Positions 1 through 7,752 of a stretch of 13,206 nucleotides of DNA are shown piece by piece. A program made the position numbers and the translations under genes. Below the pieces are notes generated by a model, which was not told the DNA's origin, did not search any database, and saw only the letters and a program-made list of their open reading frames with translations. The stretch is from CAZBQG01 sp964493945 (GTDB taxonomy: Bacteria > Pseudomonadota > Alphaproteobacteria > Rhodospirillales > UBA2165), in the NCBI GenBank assembly GCA_964493945.1, contig CAZBQG010000117.1, positions 1 to 13,206 on the forward strand, written 5' to 3'. Positions within the stretch are counted from its first letter, which is position 1; each line of letters starts with the position of its first letter.

Positions 1-5
1 GACGC

Positions 6-446
6 CTATGGGAATCCTAAACCCGATTCCGATAAATCATGAAACGCTCTAGCGGCGCTTCTATCTCCCAGATGACCGAGCGCCGAGACGCTAAGCATCC
101 AGGCGTTCCAGGTATCGAAGGTCCGGAGGCTTTTCCGCGCAAAATCCAAGGCATCCTGGTAATTCTTTGAATAGAGACTTGAGACAGCAAACACGAGGGT
201 CCATATACCCATGCTCGGATCCGACGGGCTCAACCTTATGGCCATCTCCAAATGCTCAATTCCCTGCTCGCAGTGGCCGGAATGGACCAGCAGGCGACCA
301 AGAATGGCGTGGGCCAGTGCATAACTTGGATTGATCTGAATTGCTTTTTCTATCTCTTCGATGGCCAGTACGGGCTAGCAATTTTGAGTGTAAGCCCAAC
401 CCAGGGCGTGATGAGCAAATGGGTCCTTGTCATCCAACGCAACCGC
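6..446 (-). pseudogene. Remnant of a tetratricopeptide-repeat protein (adenylate-cyclase-type TPR tail)
   Basis: Read on the minus strand from 446, the frame gives the helix-turn-helix spacing of TPR repeats: AVALDDKDPFAHHALGWAY, then EEIEKAIQINPSYALAHAIL, then EHLEMAIRLSPSDPS, then YQDALDFARKSLRT. In families I know, this repeat style closes class III adenylate cyclase-like or transcriptional-activator proteins, which are several hundred residues long. Here a TAG codon at 375-377 interrupts the first repeat, and the frame ends at a TAG at 6-8. Upstream of about 446 (toward 580) the frame no longer resembles a TPR protein, so the catalytic or DNA-binding N-terminus is missing. I see no start codon with a ribosome binding site. 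The call as a TPR remnant is fairly safe; the parent protein is inferred. It lies head to head with pyruvate carboxylase and probably has no role in it. Confidence 0.6.
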
Positions 447-562
447 CCGGCCGCACCGGTACCCGCCGCCGGCAAATTTCTGTCGACGGGAACCCTGAGG
501 AAAGGCGCCGGTTTGCCGCCATGGGGGCGCGGATGCTAAAAGATGGCTTAAGCCGTCAATCA

Positions 563-570
563 GAGGGGGA
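563..570 (+). promoter_or_regulatory. Ribosome binding site that fixes the pyruvate carboxylase start
   Basis: A purine-rich GAGGGGGA lies 10 bases before the ATG at 581. The open frame runs back to 341 without a stop, but no upstream ATG has a comparable site, and the family N-terminus matches a start at 581. Confidence 0.6.
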
Positions 571-580
571 AGAGAACAGA

Positions 581-3500
581 ATGGCCGTTCGGTTTAGGAA
601 GATCGGCAAGCTCATGATCGCCAACCGGAGCGAAATCGCCATCCGTGTCATGCGGGCGGCGGCCGAGCTTGGTATCTCCACGGTTGCCATCTATTCCCAG
701 GAAGACCGCTACGCGCTGCATCGCTACAAGGCCGACGAAAGCTATCTGGTGGGCAAGGGCAAACGCCCCATTGAGGCCTATCTGGATATCGAGGATATCA
801 TCCGTATCGCCAGCGAGGCGGGCGCCCAGGCCATACATCCCGGTTACGGTTTCCTGTCCGAGAACCCGGAGCTGGTGGATGCCTGCGATGAGGCGGGAAT
901 CCAGTTCGTCGGCCCCACGGCGCAAACCATCCGCCAGCTTGGCAACAAAGTTCGGGCGCGCAAACTGGCCGTCCGGGCGGGCGTGCCAGTCATACCCGCC
1001 ACAAATCCCCTGCCCAAGGACGATGCGAAGGTCACAGCCTTGGCTCAGAAGATCGGCTATCCGATCATGGTCAAGGCCATCTGGGGCGGCGGCGGGCGGG
1101 GCATGCGGGTGGTGGAGAGCAAAAGTGAGCTCATCGCCTCCGTCAACGCAGCCCGCAGCGAGGCCGAAGCCGCCTTTGGCAACGGCGCGGTCTATCTGGA
1201 AAAGCTGGTGCGCAATGCGCGCCATATGGAAGTTCAGATTCTGGGCGACGAAAGCGGCAATCTGATCCATCTCCATGAGCGGGACTGCACGGTTCAGCGG
1301 CGCCACCAGAAGGTCATTGAGCGGGCGCCGGCGGTCTATCTGGATGAGGAGGGGCGGGCGGAACTTTGCGCCGAAGCGCTTAAAATAGGCGCCGCCACCG
1401 GGTACCGGGGCGCGGGCACGGTGGAATTCCTCCAGGATGTGGAGACGGATGCCATCTATTTCATCGAGGTCAATCCCCGCATCCAGGTGGAACATACGGT
1501 CACGGAGTGGATCACCGGCGTCGATTTGATCCAGGCCCAGATCCGCATCGCCGAGGGTGCGGAGATCGGCACCCCGGAAAGCGGCATACCCAAACAGGAC
1601 GCCATCCCCCTTTACGGCCATGCCATCCAGTGCCGGGTGACGACGGAGGATCCGGAGAACAATTTCACCCCCGATTACGGAAGGCTCTCGGCCTATCGCA
1701 GTGCATCCGGTTTTGGCGTCAGGCTGGATGCGGGGACCGCCTTCGCCGGCGCCCTGATTACACAATTTTATGATTCCCTTCTGGTCAAGGTGACCACTTG
1801 GGCGCCCGAGGCCCATGTGGCGGCGTCCCGTATGGACCGGGCGCTCCGCGAGTTCCGTATCCGGGGCGTGACCACCAATCTTAATTTCCTGGAAACCGTC
1901 ATCAATCACCCGAAGTTCCTGAAGGCTGATTACACGACGGATTTCATCGATACGACGCCCGAGTTGCTTAATTTCCGTGCCCGCCGGGACCGGGCGACGC
2001 GGCTTTTGAATTTCATCGCCAACGTCATCGTCAATGGCAACGAAGAGGTCAAGGGCAGCCCGCTGCCGGCCCATGCGGCGCCCCCCACCCTGCTCCATAC
2101 CCCGGCGGGCGATCCGCCGGTGGGCAGCAAACAGTTGCTGGACAAGCTGGGGCCCGAAGGGTTCGCCCGCTGGATGGTGGATCAAGACCGGGTGCTGATC
2201 ACCGATACGACCATGCGCGATGCCCACCAATCCCTGCTGGCGACGCGGGTGCGGTCCAAGGACCTGGTGGATATTGCCGAGGCTTACGCCCATTTCCTGC
2301 CCCAGATGTTTTCCGTCGAATGCTGGGGGGGCGCCACCTTCGATGTGGCCATGCGCTTCCTCAATGAATGCCCCTGGGAGCGGCTGGAAGAGTTGCGAGC
2401 CCGCATGCCCAACCTGTTGACCCAGATGCTGCTCCGGGCCTCCAACGGGGTGGGCTATACCAATTATCCCGACAATGTGGTGCGCCATTTCGTGGGTCAG
2501 GCGGCGGAGGCGGGCATCGATATCTTCCGCGTGTTCGATTCGCTCAACTGGGTGGAAAATATGCGCGTCGCCATGGATGCGGTGCTGGAGCATGGCGCGC
2601 TTTGCGAGGCGGCGATTTGTTATACCGGCGACATCACCAATCCAGCGCGGACTAAATATGATCTCAAATATTATGTGAAGCTGGCCAAGGAACTTAAACG
2701 GGCCGGCGCGCATATTTTGGGCATCAAGGATATGGCCGGGCTTTGCAAGCCGGAAGCCGCGCGCATTCTTGTCGGCGCCCTGAAAGATGCCACCGGCTTG
2801 CCCATTCATTTCCACACCCACGACACCAGCGGCATCTCGGCGGCCAGCGTCTTGGCGGCGGTCGAGGCCGGCGTCGATGCGGTGGATGCGGCCATGGATT
2901 CCATGAGCGGTCTTACCTCGCAGCCCAATCTGGGGGCGATCGCCGCAGCCCTCAGCCAGGGGGAGTGGGATACGGGACTGGACGAACAGGCGCTTAGGCG
3001 CGTCTCCACCTATTGGGAGCAGGTGCGCACACTGTATTCCGGTTTTGAATCCGATATTCGCGCCGGCACGTCGGATGTCTATAACCATGAGATTCCGGGC
3101 GGCCAATATACCAATCTGCGCCAGCAGGCCCGCGCCATGGGGATCGAGCGCCGCTGGCCCGAGGTGGCCCGGACCTATGCCAGCGTGAACGAAATGTTCG
3201 GCGATGTCATCAAGGTAACCCCGACATCGAAGGTAGTGGGCGATATGACGCTCTTGATGATCTCGTCCAACATTACGCCCGGACAGTTGGCCGATCCGGC
3301 GGTGGAAATCGCCTTTCCCGAAAGCGTGATTTCATTTTTCAGGGGCGAGATCGGCCAGCCGCCGGGAGGCTTTCCCAAGGCGTTGCAGAAAAAAATACTC
3401 AAGCGCCGCCGGCCGTTGCGCAAACGCCCGGGCGCCGGCATGAAGCCGGTCAACCTCAAAACCCAGCGCCACCGGGCCGAAAGCCGGGCCGGGCGCCATA

Positions 3501-4036
3501 TCACGGAACGGGAATTCGCATCATATCTCATGTATCCCCAGGTGTTCGTGGATTACGCCAGCCACCACCGCGCCCACGGCAATGTTTCGCACTTGCCCAC
3601 CCAGGTCTTCTTTTACGGCATGGTGCCGGGCGACGAGATCGCCGTCGAGATTGAGCGGGGCAAGACTTTGATCATTCGCTTTTTGGCCCTGGGCGATGCC
3701 AACGAGGCTGGCCGGCGCACCGTCTTTTTTGAACTCAACGGCCAGCCGCGCTCGGTACGCATCGCCGACCAAACCCAGGAAGCGGCCCATCCCGCCAACC
3801 GGGTGGCCGAAACCGGCAACCCGGATCATGTGGCGGCTCCCATGCCCGGCATGATCATCTCCGTGGTCGTCGAGCCGGGCCAGAAAGTAAAGCGCGGCGA
3901 CACTTTGATGTCCATCGAGACCATGAAGATGGAAACCGCCCTCACCGCCGAGCGGAACGGCACCATCGCCGAAGTGATCGCCCGCATCGGTGATCAGGTC
4001 AATGCGAAGGATTTACTGACCGTCTTCGAGAGTTGA
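581..4036 (+). CDS. pyc: Pyruvate carboxylase
   Basis: Biotin enzyme that uses ATP and bicarbonate to turn pyruvate into oxaloacetate, refilling the citric acid cycle; cytosolic, and a homotetramer in this family. From the ATG at 581 it has 1151 residues, the usual length for the single-chain type. The biotin carboxylase domain covers roughly residues 8-460, with the ATP-grasp glycine loop from K165 (KAIWGGGGRGMRVV) and the catalytic segment EVNPRIQVEHTVTE at 296-309. The carboxyltransferase TIM barrel starts around 538 (ITDTTMRDAHQSLLATR, metal ligand D542), with K716 in GIKDMAG as the lysine expected to be carbamylated and the metal histidines H745 and H747 in FHTHDTSG. The C-terminal biotinyl domain carries the biotin lysine K1116 in ETMKMET, 35 residues from the end. 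No key residue is missing. The flavin oxidoreductase follows 64 bases downstream with no visible terminator, so co-transcription is possible. Confidence 0.96.
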   Translation: MAVRFRKIGKLMIANRSEIAIRVMRAAAELGISTVAIYSQEDRYALHRYKADESYLVGKGKRPIEAYLDIEDIIRIASEAGAQAIHPGYGFLSENPELVDACDEAGIQFVGPTAQTIRQLGNKVRARKLAVRAGVPVIPATNPLPKDDAKVTALAQKIGYPIMVKAIWGGGGRGMRVVESKSELIASVNAARSEAEAAFGNGAVYLEKLVRNARHMEVQILGDESGNLIHLHERDCTVQRRHQKVIERAPAVYLDEEGRAELCAEALKIGAATGYRGAGTVEFLQDVETDAIYFIEVNPRIQVEHTVTEWITGVDLIQAQIRIAEGAEIGTPESGIPKQDAIPLYGHAIQCRVTTEDPENNFTPDYGRLSAYRSASGFGVRLDAGTAFAGALITQFYDSLLVKVTTWAPEAHVAASRMDRALREFRIRGVTTNLNFLETVINHPKFLKADYTTDFIDTTPELLNFRARRDRATRLLNFIANVIVNGNEEVKGSPLPAHAAPPTLLHTPAGDPPVGSKQLLDKLGPEGFARWMVDQDRVLITDTTMRDAHQSLLATRVRSKDLVDIAEAYAHFLPQMFSVECWGGATFDVAMRFLNECPWERLEELRARMPNLLTQMLLRASNGVGYTNYPDNVVRHFVGQAAEAGIDIFRVFDSLNWVENMRVAMDAVLEHGALCEAAICYTGDITNPARTKYDLKYYVKLAKELKRAGAHILGIKDMAGLCKPEAARILVGALKDATGLPIHFHTHDTSGISAASVLAAVEAGVDAVDAAMDSMSGLTSQPNLGAIAAALSQGEWDTGLDEQALRRVSTYWEQVRTLYSGFESDIRAGTSDVYNHEIPGGQYTNLRQQARAMGIERRWPEVARTYASVNEMFGDVIKVTPTSKVVGDMTLLMISSNITPGQLADPAVEIAFPESVISFFRGEIGQPPGGFPKALQKKILKRRRPLRKRPGAGMKPVNLKTQRHRAESRAGRHITEREFASYLMYPQVFVDYASHHRAHGNVSHLPTQVFFYGMVPGDEIAVEIERGKTLIIRFLALGDANEAGRRTVFFELNGQPRSVRIADQTQEAAHPANRVAETGNPDHVAAPMPGMIISVVVEPGQKVKRGDTLMSIETMKMETALTAERNGTIAEVIARIGDQVNAKDLLTVFES

Positions 4037-4090
4037 GGATTGGCCCAGCAGGAGAACGAATTCGAAGATTGAACCACGCAACCAACAAAA

Positions 4091-4095
4091 GGAGG
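4091..4095 (+). promoter_or_regulatory. Strong ribosome binding site of the LLM flavin oxidoreductase
   Basis: GGAGG, inside an AAAGGAGGGGG run, ends five bases before the ATG at 4101. It is the best Shine-Dalgarno match in the window and suggests high translation. Confidence 0.7.
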
Positions 4096-4100
4096 GGGTA

Positions 4101-5096
4101 ATGAAATTCGGATTATTCGGAGGCGCGGTCGCCAAGCGGGGCAATGAAACGGCCGACAGCCAGGGATATGGCGGGCTGATCGATCTGGTGGTGGAGGCCG
4201 AGGATTTGGGCTTTCACAGCGTCTTTCTGGTGGAACATCATTTCACCGGCATCGGCCAGGTATCGGCTTCGATCAATCTGCTGACCTATATGGCGGCCCG
4301 CACCCACAAAATCCGGCTGGGCACGGCGGTGACTATCTTGACATGGCACAATCCGGTGCTGGTCGCCGAACAGGCGGCGACGCTTGATCTGCTTTCCAAC
4401 GGACGTCTGGATTTCGGCATCGGGCGGGGCTACCGGGATACGGAATTCGATTGCTTCTGCATTCCCAAGGATGAGGCCATGGAGCGCTATCAGGAAGCGC
4501 TGGATCTTATATTGCAATCCTGGCAATCCGACGAACGCTTCAGCCATGATGGCAAATATTGGCGCTTCAAGGATATCGTCGTCGAGCCACCCTGTATTCA
4601 GCGGCCCCATCCGCCCCTTTGGTCGGGCTCGGGCACGGATGAGTCCATCGCCAGGACGGCCAAGCTCGGCTACAACGTCTTGTTCGATAACTTCGCCACC
4701 TTCGAGCGCACGGAAGAGCGGCTCCAGGTCTGGCAGGCGGCCTGCAAGGAAGCCGGGCGTGATTATGATCCCATGCATGTGGGATTGTCCCGGGCCATGG
4801 TGCTGACCGAAAACCAGACCCAGACCGAGCAGGCCCTGGAACTCAGGCGTCAGAACGTAACCAAGCTTTATTCCGCCTTCGGCTCCCTGCCGGGCGTCAT
4901 GATGCAGCCCAATAGCTATGACGATCCCAATACGGCGACCGAGGATGCGTCGCTCATCGGCGCGCCCGACGAAGTCATCGCCAAACTCAAGCGGCTCGAA
5001 AAAATGGGCTACGGATATATCCTGTTTCTCATTCCCAATAATGCCGACATGCTCCGGCTGTTCGCCAGGGAGGTCATGCCCGCCTTTGAGGAGTAG
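4101..5096 (+). CDS. LLM-class flavin-dependent oxidoreductase (bacterial luciferase-like monooxygenase family)
   Basis: Predicted FMN- or F420-dependent TIM-barrel oxidoreductase of 331 residues, a normal length for the luciferase-like family. It shows the N-terminal barrel strand MKFGLFGG, the EHHF motif at residues 45-48 after a GFHSVFLV strand, the RLGTAVTIL strand at 72-80, and the segment EQAATLDLLSNGRLDFGIGRG at 90-110, typical of this family. The conserved PHPPLW segment in the second half is also present. Members oxidise aldehydes, alkanesulfonates, amines or other small organics with reduced flavin supplied by a partner. The substrate cannot be read from the sequence, and no flavin reductase lies next to it. 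It sits 64 bases after pyruvate carboxylase on the same strand, and its stop is only seven bases before the end of the opposing EF-hand remnant. Confidence 0.88.
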   Translation: MKFGLFGGAVAKRGNETADSQGYGGLIDLVVEAEDLGFHSVFLVEHHFTGIGQVSASINLLTYMAARTHKIRLGTAVTILTWHNPVLVAEQAATLDLLSNGRLDFGIGRGYRDTEFDCFCIPKDEAMERYQEALDLILQSWQSDERFSHDGKYWRFKDIVVEPPCIQRPHPPLWSGSGTDESIARTAKLGYNVLFDNFATFERTEERLQVWQAACKEAGRDYDPMHVGLSRAMVLTENQTQTEQALELRRQNVTKLYSAFGSLPGVMMQPNSYDDPNTATEDASLIGAPDEVIAKLKRLEKMGYGYILFLIPNNADMLRLFAREVMPAFEE

Positions 5097-5102
5097 GCGG
5101 GC

Positions 5103-5300
5103 CTATCTGCCTAATTGACGCCAACGGGTTTCGAATTCCTGCTTGGTCCGGAAGCCGTCTGAATTGCCATCGATTTTCGGGAATGCCCGGGGATTGCCCC
5201 TGTATTCGGCCCGGCTCAGTTTTCCATCCCCGTTGCGGTCGGAATTGGCGATGATCCGGCTGGCCGTGCGCCCCGTGGGGCCGATCAGTTTGCCCCCCAC
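5103..5300 (-). pseudogene. C-terminal fragment of an EF-hand calcium-binding protein
   Basis: The 65-residue frame holds two good EF-hand loops: DRNGDGKLSRAE (residues 21-32) with D, N, D, K, S and E in ligand positions 1, 3, 5, 7, 9 and 12, and DGNSDGFRTKQE (44-55) with D, N, D, F, T and E. The end, EFETRWRQLGR and a TAG, looks like a natural C-terminus. Known bacterial members are small secreted or periplasmic proteins with a signal peptide. Here the only start is a GTG at 5298-5300, with an in-frame TAA two codons before it and no ribosome binding site, so the signal peptide and N-terminus are gone. It could still be a tiny expressed protein, but a remnant is more likely given the broken genes beside it. 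Confidence 0.6.
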
Positions 5301-5304
5301 CAGC

Positions 5305-5475
5305 GCTTAAAATTTTAGCGGGCAAGGGATAGGATTTGGGATCGATCAAATTCAGCCGGAAGACCCGCTGGGCATTTTCAAAGGCGACCTTGCGGGCGAC
5401 GGCGGGGAGTAAAAATAGCAGGCGCAGAATCCTGGTGGCGGGTTTGATGTTTTGCGGCAGGCTCATATTGGTCAC
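5305..5475 (-). pseudogene. Probable C-terminal fragment of an amidohydrolase-family (TIM-barrel metal hydrolase) protein
   Basis: On the minus strand, in a frame separate from both neighbours, the segment LPAVARKVAFENAQRVFRL resembles the last helix of amidohydrolase_2 proteins, where the usual pattern is a leucine-proline turn, then KVLFENAARLY or similar. None of the metal-binding residues of the family is present, because only about 50 residues remain. The segment before it (LRLLFLL) is hydrophobic and could be mistaken for a signal peptide. The frame runs on into the EF-hand fragment in a different phase, so it has lost its own end or ends near 5305. This rests on one short motif and is a moderate call only. 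Confidence 0.4.
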
Positions 5476-5818
5476 CCGCGGCTGCTATCATTTCAAGCAT
5501 GGCCTTGCCCGCATTTCCCTTGTTATGGTTCCAGCGGTTGGCCGCGATGATATGCTGATGCATGGAGAATGTCAGCGCCGTTGAAGGGCAGTAGCGGCCA
5601 AGCTTTTGGATGATGGCGCACATCTCCGAATGGCTGACGCCGCCGCCGCCGAGCTCCACCGGCACCATGGCTGAATAGAATTTAAGGCGTTTCAGGTCCT
5701 TTGTGTTTTCATGAATGAAATTGTCCGTTTCGCTATTTTCCTTTGACCTCTCGGCAAAGCTGGGGCCGATCTCGTCGATCAATTCCAGAAAATTCTTCGT
5801 AGTTACCTGCATATCCAT
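5378..5818 (-). pseudogene. Truncated acyl-CoA dehydrogenase (N-terminal domain only)
   Basis: The start looks intact: ATG at 5816-5818 with AAAGGAGA just upstream (5824-5831). The first 114 residues match the helical N-terminal domain of acyl-CoA dehydrogenases: FLELIDEIGPSFAERSKENS, then the VPVELGGGGVSHSEM turn, then LGRYCPSTALTFSMHQHI and NHNKGNAGKAMLEMIAA. A full-length member has 370-400 residues, with a middle beta domain and the FAD-binding and catalytic C-terminal helices; all of that is missing. Similarity stops near 5477, and the frame then reads out of phase through the amidohydrolase remnant to a stop at 5378. The product could not bind FAD or act on an acyl-CoA. It faces the HxlR regulator across a 107-base gap, so it was probably that regulator's divergent target. 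Confidence 0.7.
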
Positions 5819-5867
5819 TGGTCTCTCCTTTCATTTGATAAGGGGACTATGGCGCCGGCACCAATCC

Positions 5868-5896
5868 AATTATACTATAAAATATGTAGTAAGATT
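5868..5896. promoter_or_regulatory. Imperfect palindrome, candidate operator of the HxlR regulator, overlapping a -10 box
   Basis: A 29-base inverted repeat is centred on 5882. Its core is TACTA (5873-5877), nine bases, then TAGTA (5887-5891), with outer arms AAT (5868-5870) and ATT (5894-5896); 10 of 14 base pairs match. It is AT-rich against GC-rich surroundings and lies between the divergent acyl-CoA dehydrogenase start and the regulator start. HxlR-family repressors such as YodB bind short inverted repeats with TACT and AGTA half sites, so a site of this kind fits. A perfect TATAAT reads on the minus strand at 5869-5874 and a TATACT on the plus strand at 5871-5876, so bound protein would block either promoter. 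I see no clear -35 box. Confidence 0.5.
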
Positions 5897-5925
5897 TGGG
5901 GGCGGGATAGACAGGGGAGTTGCGC

Positions 5926-6615
5926 ATGAAACGGAAAAGCGAATATGGCCAGTTTTGCCCCATCGCCATGACGGCGCAAATACTGACCGCCAAATGGATG
6001 CCCCTGGTGGTGCGCGAACTGCTCTGCGGCAGCCACCGGTTCAGCGATCTGCAGAAGGGCTTGCCGCTTATTTCCCCCACATTACTGTCCACCCGGCTGA
6101 GCGAATTGGAAGCTTCGGGGCTGGTTAAAAGGACACCCGCCCCCAGCGGCAGGGGCCATCAATATTCTCTGACCCAGGCCGGCGAGGAGCTCAGGCCGAT
6201 CATCAACATGTATGGCTTTTGGGCCGAGAAATGGCTGAAGAAGGAATATACGGACGAGGAGCTGGACACCGCATTATTGATGTGGGACATACGCCGCAAT
6301 GTGGATGGCGGCGTCTTTCCCGACGACCGTAGAGCTGTGGTGCAGTTCGAGCTATCGGGCATAAAAAAAGGGCAGCGTCTTTGGTGGCTTCTGTTCGAGC
6401 GGGGCGAGGCCGATCTCTGCCTGAAAGATCCCGGCCACGGCGTGGATTTGCTGGTCGGATCCCCGCTCCGCACGCTTACCGAAGTATGGATGGGCCGGCG
6501 GCCCCTAACCGAAGCGGTCAAATCGGAAGCCATCAGGCTGGAAGGGTCCCGCCAGGAAATCAGAAATTTTTCCAAATGGTTTACCCTCAATTTTTTCGCC
6601 CACAACCAAGCATGA
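5926..6615 (+). CDS. HxlR (MarR/DUF24) family transcriptional regulator with an SCP2-like C-terminal domain
   Basis: Predicted DNA-binding regulator of 229 residues. Residues 8-100 form the HxlR winged helix: the conserved cysteine C11 in FCPIAMTAQIL, the RFSDLQKGLPLISPTLLSTR recognition region, and the wing GHQYSLTQAGEEL. In characterised relatives the N-terminal cysteine senses quinones, diamide or other electrophiles. Plain HxlR proteins have about 100-150 residues; the extra 125 residues, with VDLLVGSPLRTLTEVWMG, resemble a sterol-carrier (SCP2-like) fold that may bind a hydrophobic ligand. I chose the ATG at 5926, six bases after AGGGGAG (5913-5919); the in-frame TTG at 5920 touches that site. 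The gene is followed after 47 bases by the ornithine cyclodeaminase-family gene and, four bases after that, by the quinone reductase. This suggests it controls its own operon through the palindrome just upstream. Confidence 0.88.
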   Translation: MKRKSEYGQFCPIAMTAQILTAKWMPLVVRELLCGSHRFSDLQKGLPLISPTLLSTRLSELEASGLVKRTPAPSGRGHQYSLTQAGEELRPIINMYGFWAEKWLKKEYTDEELDTALLMWDIRRNVDGGVFPDDRRAVVQFELSGIKKGQRLWWLLFERGEADLCLKDPGHGVDLLVGSPLRTLTEVWMGRRPLTEAVKSEAIRLEGSRQEIRNFSKWFTLNFFAHNQA

Positions 6616-6662
6616 TTGGGCCACAGGACCAAAATCAATCTCATAGGTAATCAGGAACCGTC

Positions 6663-7748
6663 ATGACTTATTTGTTGCTCCATCCAGAGGAAATCCAGGA
6701 CCTTGTCAGCATGGCGGAAGCCATTGAGGCGATTGAAAAGGGATATGCCGGCGGCCATGAATTCCCGGTCATCAATGCACCCCGCAGGCGCGTCCATTCA
6801 CCCGCCGGTGTGCGCATCAGCAATTTCCCGGGCGGCGTCCATGGCATGGGGGTTATTGGTGCCGCCGTGCGCGCCGAGCGCGTCGTGCAGGATGGGGATA
6901 ATCAGCATTACGCCTTCCGGGAACACCCGGTGCATGTGCTTAACGATTCCAATACGGGTGAGCTGTTGTCCATCGTCATCGGCGAGCCGGTCGAAAAGAC
7001 GCTGGGTTATACTTCTTTGGTGGCCCTTCGCACGGCGGCCACCTCGGGCGTCGGTTTCAAATATATGGTGCGCGAAAATGCGGAAACGGTTGGCTTGTTT
7101 GGATCGGCGGGTCAGGCGGCGAACCAGCTTCTGGCGCTCAAATGCACAAGGCCCAATATCCGCTGGGTCCGGGTTTACAGCCGCGACCCTGAAAACCGGA
7201 AGGCTTTCGCCAATAAATATGGCCCTCAATTCGAGCTCGACATCTCACCCGTGTCCTCGGTCGAAGAGGTCATCAAGGGCGCCGATGTGGTGCTTTGCGC
7301 GACAAGCACCAATGTGGAACTGTTCGATGGCGACCTGCTGGAGCCGGGCCAGCATGTGACGGGGATCATCGGTGGCAATATTCAATTGGTGGAAGGCGGC
7401 TTCCGCAAAAAAGTGCGGCGCGAAATCGATAACCGCACGGTAGAGCGGGCCGATGTGGTAGTTACCAATTTACTGGAATCGGTGATTTCGGAAAAACAGG
7501 GCGACCTCTATGAACCCATCGAGCAAGGCATCATCGCCATCGAAGATATTGCCGAACTGGGCGAACTGGCCCTCGGTCTGAAAAAAGGCCGCAATAACGA
7601 AAGCGAGATCACCTATCATAAGAACAACAACGGCACGGCGGCGGCCGAAATCGCCATTGCCATGCTGGTCTATGAAAAGGCAAAGGCGGCGGGCCGGGGC
7701 GCCGAGATTGACCTTATCTCCGCCGAGGAACTGAATAAACAGGATTAG
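6663..7748 (+). CDS. Ornithine cyclodeaminase / mu-crystallin family protein
   Basis: NAD(P)-binding protein of 361 residues. The family includes ornithine cyclodeaminase, alanine dehydrogenase and ketimine reductases. Visible features are the N-terminal substrate domain starting LLLHPEEIQDLVSMAEAIEAI, the LRTAATSGVG helix start at 122-131 (the family RTAA motif), the Rossmann loop LFGSAGQAANQL at 145-156, and the ADVVLCATST strand at 207-216. By eye alignment, the catalytic lysine of ornithine cyclodeaminase (in a VK or FK motif before the first loop) falls in GVIGAAVRAERV, which has no lysine, and the catalytic aspartate falls at N239 in IIGGN. The protein is therefore probably not an ornithine cyclodeaminase. 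A ketimine reductase or an amine-metabolism subunit is possible; the substrate is unknown. A ribosome binding site (AGGA) precedes the ATG, and the quinone reductase starts four bases after the stop. Confidence 0.85.
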   Translation: MTYLLLHPEEIQDLVSMAEAIEAIEKGYAGGHEFPVINAPRRRVHSPAGVRISNFPGGVHGMGVIGAAVRAERVVQDGDNQHYAFREHPVHVLNDSNTGELLSIVIGEPVEKTLGYTSLVALRTAATSGVGFKYMVRENAETVGLFGSAGQAANQLLALKCTRPNIRWVRVYSRDPENRKAFANKYGPQFELDISPVSSVEEVIKGADVVLCATSTNVELFDGDLLEPGQHVTGIIGGNIQLVEGGFRKKVRREIDNRTVERADVVVTNLLESVISEKQGDLYEPIEQGIIAIEDIAELGELALGLKKGRNNESEITYHKNNNGTAAAEIAIAMLVYEKAKAAGRGAEIDLISAEELNKQD

Positions 7749-7752
7749 CCAA

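Noticed and set aside
470..518. Inverted repeat CGGCAAA / TTTGCCG upstream of pyruvate carboxylase
   Set aside because: Arms of seven bases with a 35-base loop are expected by chance in this composition, and there is no supporting promoter or leader signal.
341..580. Longer N-terminal extension of pyruvate carboxylase starting at 341
   Set aside because: The frame is open, but the extra 80 residues are arginine- and proline-rich with no family similarity, overlap the TPR remnant on the other strand, and lack a ribosome binding site. The ATG at 581 gives the family length.
560..3106. Long antisense open frame of 848 codons opposite pyruvate carboxylase
   Set aside because: It mirrors the codon structure of a GC-rich gene, shows no domain, and is low in hydrophobic core patterns; a shadow of the real gene.
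5920..5925. TTG at 5920 as the start of the HxlR regulator
   Set aside because: It directly touches the AGGGGAG ribosome binding site; the ATG at 5926 has proper spacing.
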